Assembly (NCBI GenBank): GCA_965219235.1
Contig: OZ244721.1
Span: forward strand, 1,612,001 to 1,676,000
Direction: 5' to 3'
Source of the DNA: CBDHCC01 sp965219235
Lineage (GTDB): Bacteria > Pseudomonadota > Alphaproteobacteria > Sphingomonadales > Sphingomonadaceae
Length of the DNA: 64,000 bases
In this document: positions 61,925 through 64,000 of the stretch, in pieces
How positions within the stretch are numbered: position 1 is the stretch's first letter
Layout: the number at the start of each line of letters is the position of its first letter
Notes under the pieces: generated by a model
The model's input: the letters and a program-made list of their open reading frames with translations, nothing else
Databases searched by the model: none
Told to the model about the DNA's origin: nothing
Made by a program: the position numbers and the translations under genes

Positions 61925-63607
61925 TCAGACCGGAACAGCACCCGCGTCCGCCATCACCTCCGCCCGCAGGTCCTTGCGGCTGGGCTTGCCGATCGGCGTC
62001 TTGGGCAGGCTCTCGCGGATCACCACCCGGTCCACCCGCTCGTGCTTGCCCAGCCGCGTGTTGAGCCAGTCGCGGATCGCGTCGGCGTCGCCCTCCCCGT
62101 CCAGCACGACATAGGCGCGCGGGCGTTCGCCAGCGTAATCATCGGGCAGGCCGAGCACCAGGCATTCGCGGACCTGCGGATGGGTCCGCAGCACCGCCTC
62201 GATCTGGCTGGGAAAGACCTTGAAGCCGCCGACCGCGATCATGTCCTTGATCCGGTCGACCACGCGGATGTAGCCGTCGGCGTCGATCGTGCCGACATCG
62301 CCGGTCCGGAGCCACCCGTCCGCGAACACGTCGGCGTCCGCATCGGGGCGGTTCCAGTAGCCGGCCATGATCTGCGGCCCCCTGACGGCGATCTCGCCGC
62401 GCTCGGCGGCCTCCTTCGACGGGTCGTCCTGGTCGAGCAGCCGCACGCGCGTGCCGGGCAGCGGCTGGCCGATGGTGCCCAGCCGGTTCTCGCCCTCATA
62501 GGGGTTGGTCGCCACCACGCCTGAGCTTTCGGTCAGGCCGTAGCCCTCGACCAGCCGGGTGCCGGTCGTACGCTCCCAACGCTCGTGCAGCACCGGGCTG
62601 AGCGGCGCGCCGCCGGAGATGCAGATCCTGAGGCTGGAGAAGTCGGTGTCCGCGCAGGCGGGATGGTCGAGCAGCGCCTGGTACATGGTCGGCACGCCCG
62701 GCAGGCTGGTGGCGCGGTTCGCCTCGATCGCGTTGAGCGCCTGCCCCGCGTCGAAGCGCGGCAGCATGGCGACCTGCCCGCCGTTCAGCACCGTGCGGTT
62801 CAGGACGCAGGTGTTGGCGAAGACATGGAAGAACGGCAGCACCCCCAGGATGCGGTCATGCTCCGGCTGTCCGGCGAGCGGATCGGCGTCGTTCACCTGC
62901 GCCGCGTTGGCGTGCAGGTTGGCGTGGGTCAGCATCGCGCCCTTGGGACTGCCGGTCGTGCCGCCGGTGTATTGCAGCAGGGCGACGGCGTGGGGATCGA
63001 GGGTCGGCAGCGCTTCGTCGCCGTCATTCGCCGTCAGATCGGCCCAGCGCGTCACCCGGGCGTCGTCGTCCGGCACGGTGGCGATGTCGCGGCGCTTGAT
63101 CAGCCGATAGGCGAGTGCGGGCACGCGCGGCAGCGCCTCGGCGACGGAGCCGACGATCAGGCGCTCGAGGGAGGAGCGCTCCAGCACCTGCAAAGCGTTG
63201 GGCAGGAGCGCGGTCGCCGACAGCGTGACGAGCACGCTGGTGCCCGAATCCTCGACCTGATGCGCCAGTTCCTCGACCGTATAGAGCGGCGAGAAGTTCA
63301 CCGCGACCGCTCCGGCCGCCATGATCCCGTAGTAGGCGGCGACGTAATGCGGCACGTTGGGCAGATAGAGCCCGACCCGGTCGCCCGCCCTGACCTCCGA
63401 TCGGATCAGGCCGGTGGCGACGCGCCGCACGGCGTCGGCACTCTCGGCGTAGGACCAGCGGCGGCCCTGGAACGTCATCAGCGGCGCGTCGCCCCGCCGC
63501 TTGGCCGACGCGAAGATCATGGCCGGCAGGCTCACCGGATCGTGGGCCGTGGTCCAGGGCACGGGATGGGCGTAGCGGCGGGTCCAGTCGTGTTCGGGCA
63601 TGGTCAT
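61925..63607 (-). CDS. Long-chain fatty-acid-CoA ligase
   Basis: This 560-residue AMP-forming acyl-CoA synthetase has the P-loop LQYTGGTTGSPKGAMLTH near residue 215, EGYGLTESSG, DGWLRTGDVG and the C-terminal Lys motif LPKTPIGKPSRKDLR. It probably activates fatty acids for beta-oxidation. ATG 63607 or 63601 can be the start. It is divergent from the last partial gene. Confidence 0.92.
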   Translation of the reverse strand: MTMPEHDWTRRYAHPVPWTTAHDPVSLPAMIFASAKRRGDAPLMTFQGRRWSYAESADAVRRVATGLIRSEVRAGDRVGLYLPNVPHYVAAYYGIMAAGAVAVNFSPLYTVEELAHQVEDSGTSVLVTLSATALLPNALQVLERSSLERLIVGSVAEALPRVPALAYRLIKRRDIATVPDDDARVTRWADLTANDGDEALPTLDPHAVALLQYTGGTTGSPKGAMLTHANLHANAAQVNDADPLAGQPEHDRILGVLPFFHVFANTCVLNRTVLNGGQVAMLPRFDAGQALNAIEANRATSLPGVPTMYQALLDHPACADTDFSSLRICISGGAPLSPVLHERWERTTGTRLVEGYGLTESSGVVATNPYEGENRLGTIGQPLPGTRVRLLDQDDPSKEAAERGEIAVRGPQIMAGYWNRPDADADVFADGWLRTGDVGTIDADGYIRVVDRIKDMIAVGGFKVFPSQIEAVLRTHPQVRECLVLGLPDDYAGERPRAYVVLDGEGDADAIRDWLNTRLGKHERVDRVVIRESLPKTPIGKPSRKDLRAEVMADAGAVPV

Positions 63608-63820
63608 GGACTTAGGTGGCGAGGCGGTGGGCGTCCAGCGAGGCCGGCCGCGCACCCGCGCAAGGGAAGCCTGCGCCGACCACCCGACGCCGGTGCGCGA
63701 CGAAACGAGCCGCTCCGGTGATCCGTCCCGCCCCGGCTCCGCCCCGCCGCAATCCGCTGGCGCTCCCGTGTGCGCTGGCGGACAGTGACGCGGCAGGGGG
63801 TTGGAAAAGGACCCAAACCG

Positions 63821-64000
63821 ATGATCGCACTTCTTTTGGCCCTTCAGGCCACGACGCCTCCGACCGCCTCGCCGATCGAGCCGCCGCCGACCGGGATGCC
63901 CGCGCCGGGCGACACCTCCGCTCCACCGGCACCCGATGCGCCCAGCGTGCCGGCCGAGCCGTCGGCCGACTTCCCGGCGGCCACGATCGACACCAACGGC
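63821..64000 (+). CDS. Secreted Pro/Ala-rich protein, 5' part
   Basis: The open frame starts MIALLLALQATTPPT, a short hydrophobic start, and continues as Pro/Ala-rich sequence to the window end (60 codons, no stop). AAAAGG lies 10 bases before the ATG. The rest of the gene is outside the window, so no function can be given. Confidence 0.6.
   Translation, partial: MIALLLALQATTPPTASPIEPPPTGMPAPGDTSAPPAPDAPSVPAEPSADFPAATIDTNG

Overview
The window is GC-rich chromosomal DNA from an alphaproteobacterium, most likely a member of the Sphingomonadaceae. This rests on gene content (EipA/DUF1134, CpdR beside an N-formylglutamate amidohydrolase, an HWE-type histidine kinase, a mutM-ubiE-ubiB-coaBC-dut cluster, and a rpsT-dnaA pair) and on the style of the short intergenic repeats. 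No rRNA, intact insertion sequence, prophage or CRISPR array was seen.

Layout. 1-11.6 kb: the end of trpS, a DUF4136 lipoprotein, dnaA and rpsT, then mutM divergent from a ubiE-ubiB-coaBC-dut series. That series is interrupted by two AT-rich methyltransferase genes. A ThiF/MoeB-like gene follows. 12-17 kb: nrdA and nrdB, separated by a repeat-DUF559-repeat-DUF2171-repeat block, then an AT-rich PIN-domain gene directly after nrdB. 17-18.5 kb: a decayed type II restriction-modification module. It holds a broken MT-A70 adenine methyltransferase and a BglII/BstYI-like endonuclease whose middle is missing. Both are damaged by short palindromic repeats, and the block is bracketed by a 38-bp perfect direct repeat. 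18.6-33.5 kb: accessory and metabolic genes, including a frameshifted HTH-like gene, a tightly overlapped SDR-DUF1330-zinc ribbon-DUF885 operon, a FabH-like synthase, a SWIB protein, a class A beta-lactamase with carbapenemase-type cysteines, an S41-like protease, a VapBC pair, aconitase and YgfZ.

33.9-47.4 kb: pyrC, rarD, eipA, tRNA-Ser, folD, a sugar-nucleotide epimerase, a histidine kinase, the sulfate-activation genes cysD-cysNC-cysQ, tRNA-Val, cpdR, an N-formylglutamate amidohydrolase and sapC. 47.5-64 kb: an FAD-linked oxidase, a DEAD-box helicase, an orphan RelB-type antitoxin whose YafQ-like toxin is cut off by a repeat, the queuosine genes tgt and queA, a frameshifted DUF3147 membrane protein, a cyclophilin, coaD-ispA-xseB, an aldehyde dehydrogenase, a TetR-darcynin divergent pair with a clear operator, an acyl-CoA ligase and the start of an unidentified secreted protein.

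How the genes work together. Most of the window is core housekeeping: replication start, ubiquinone, CoA, dNTP supply, sulfate assimilation, tRNA modification and isoprenoids. The accessory layer is scattered between these blocks. Its recurring theme is at least three families of short palindromic repeats that sit beside or inside nuclease, methyltransferase and toxin genes. No intact new multi-gene system could be demonstrated. The strongest leads are the DUF559-repeat association, the decayed R-M island, and the two imported methyltransferases in the coaBC cluster.
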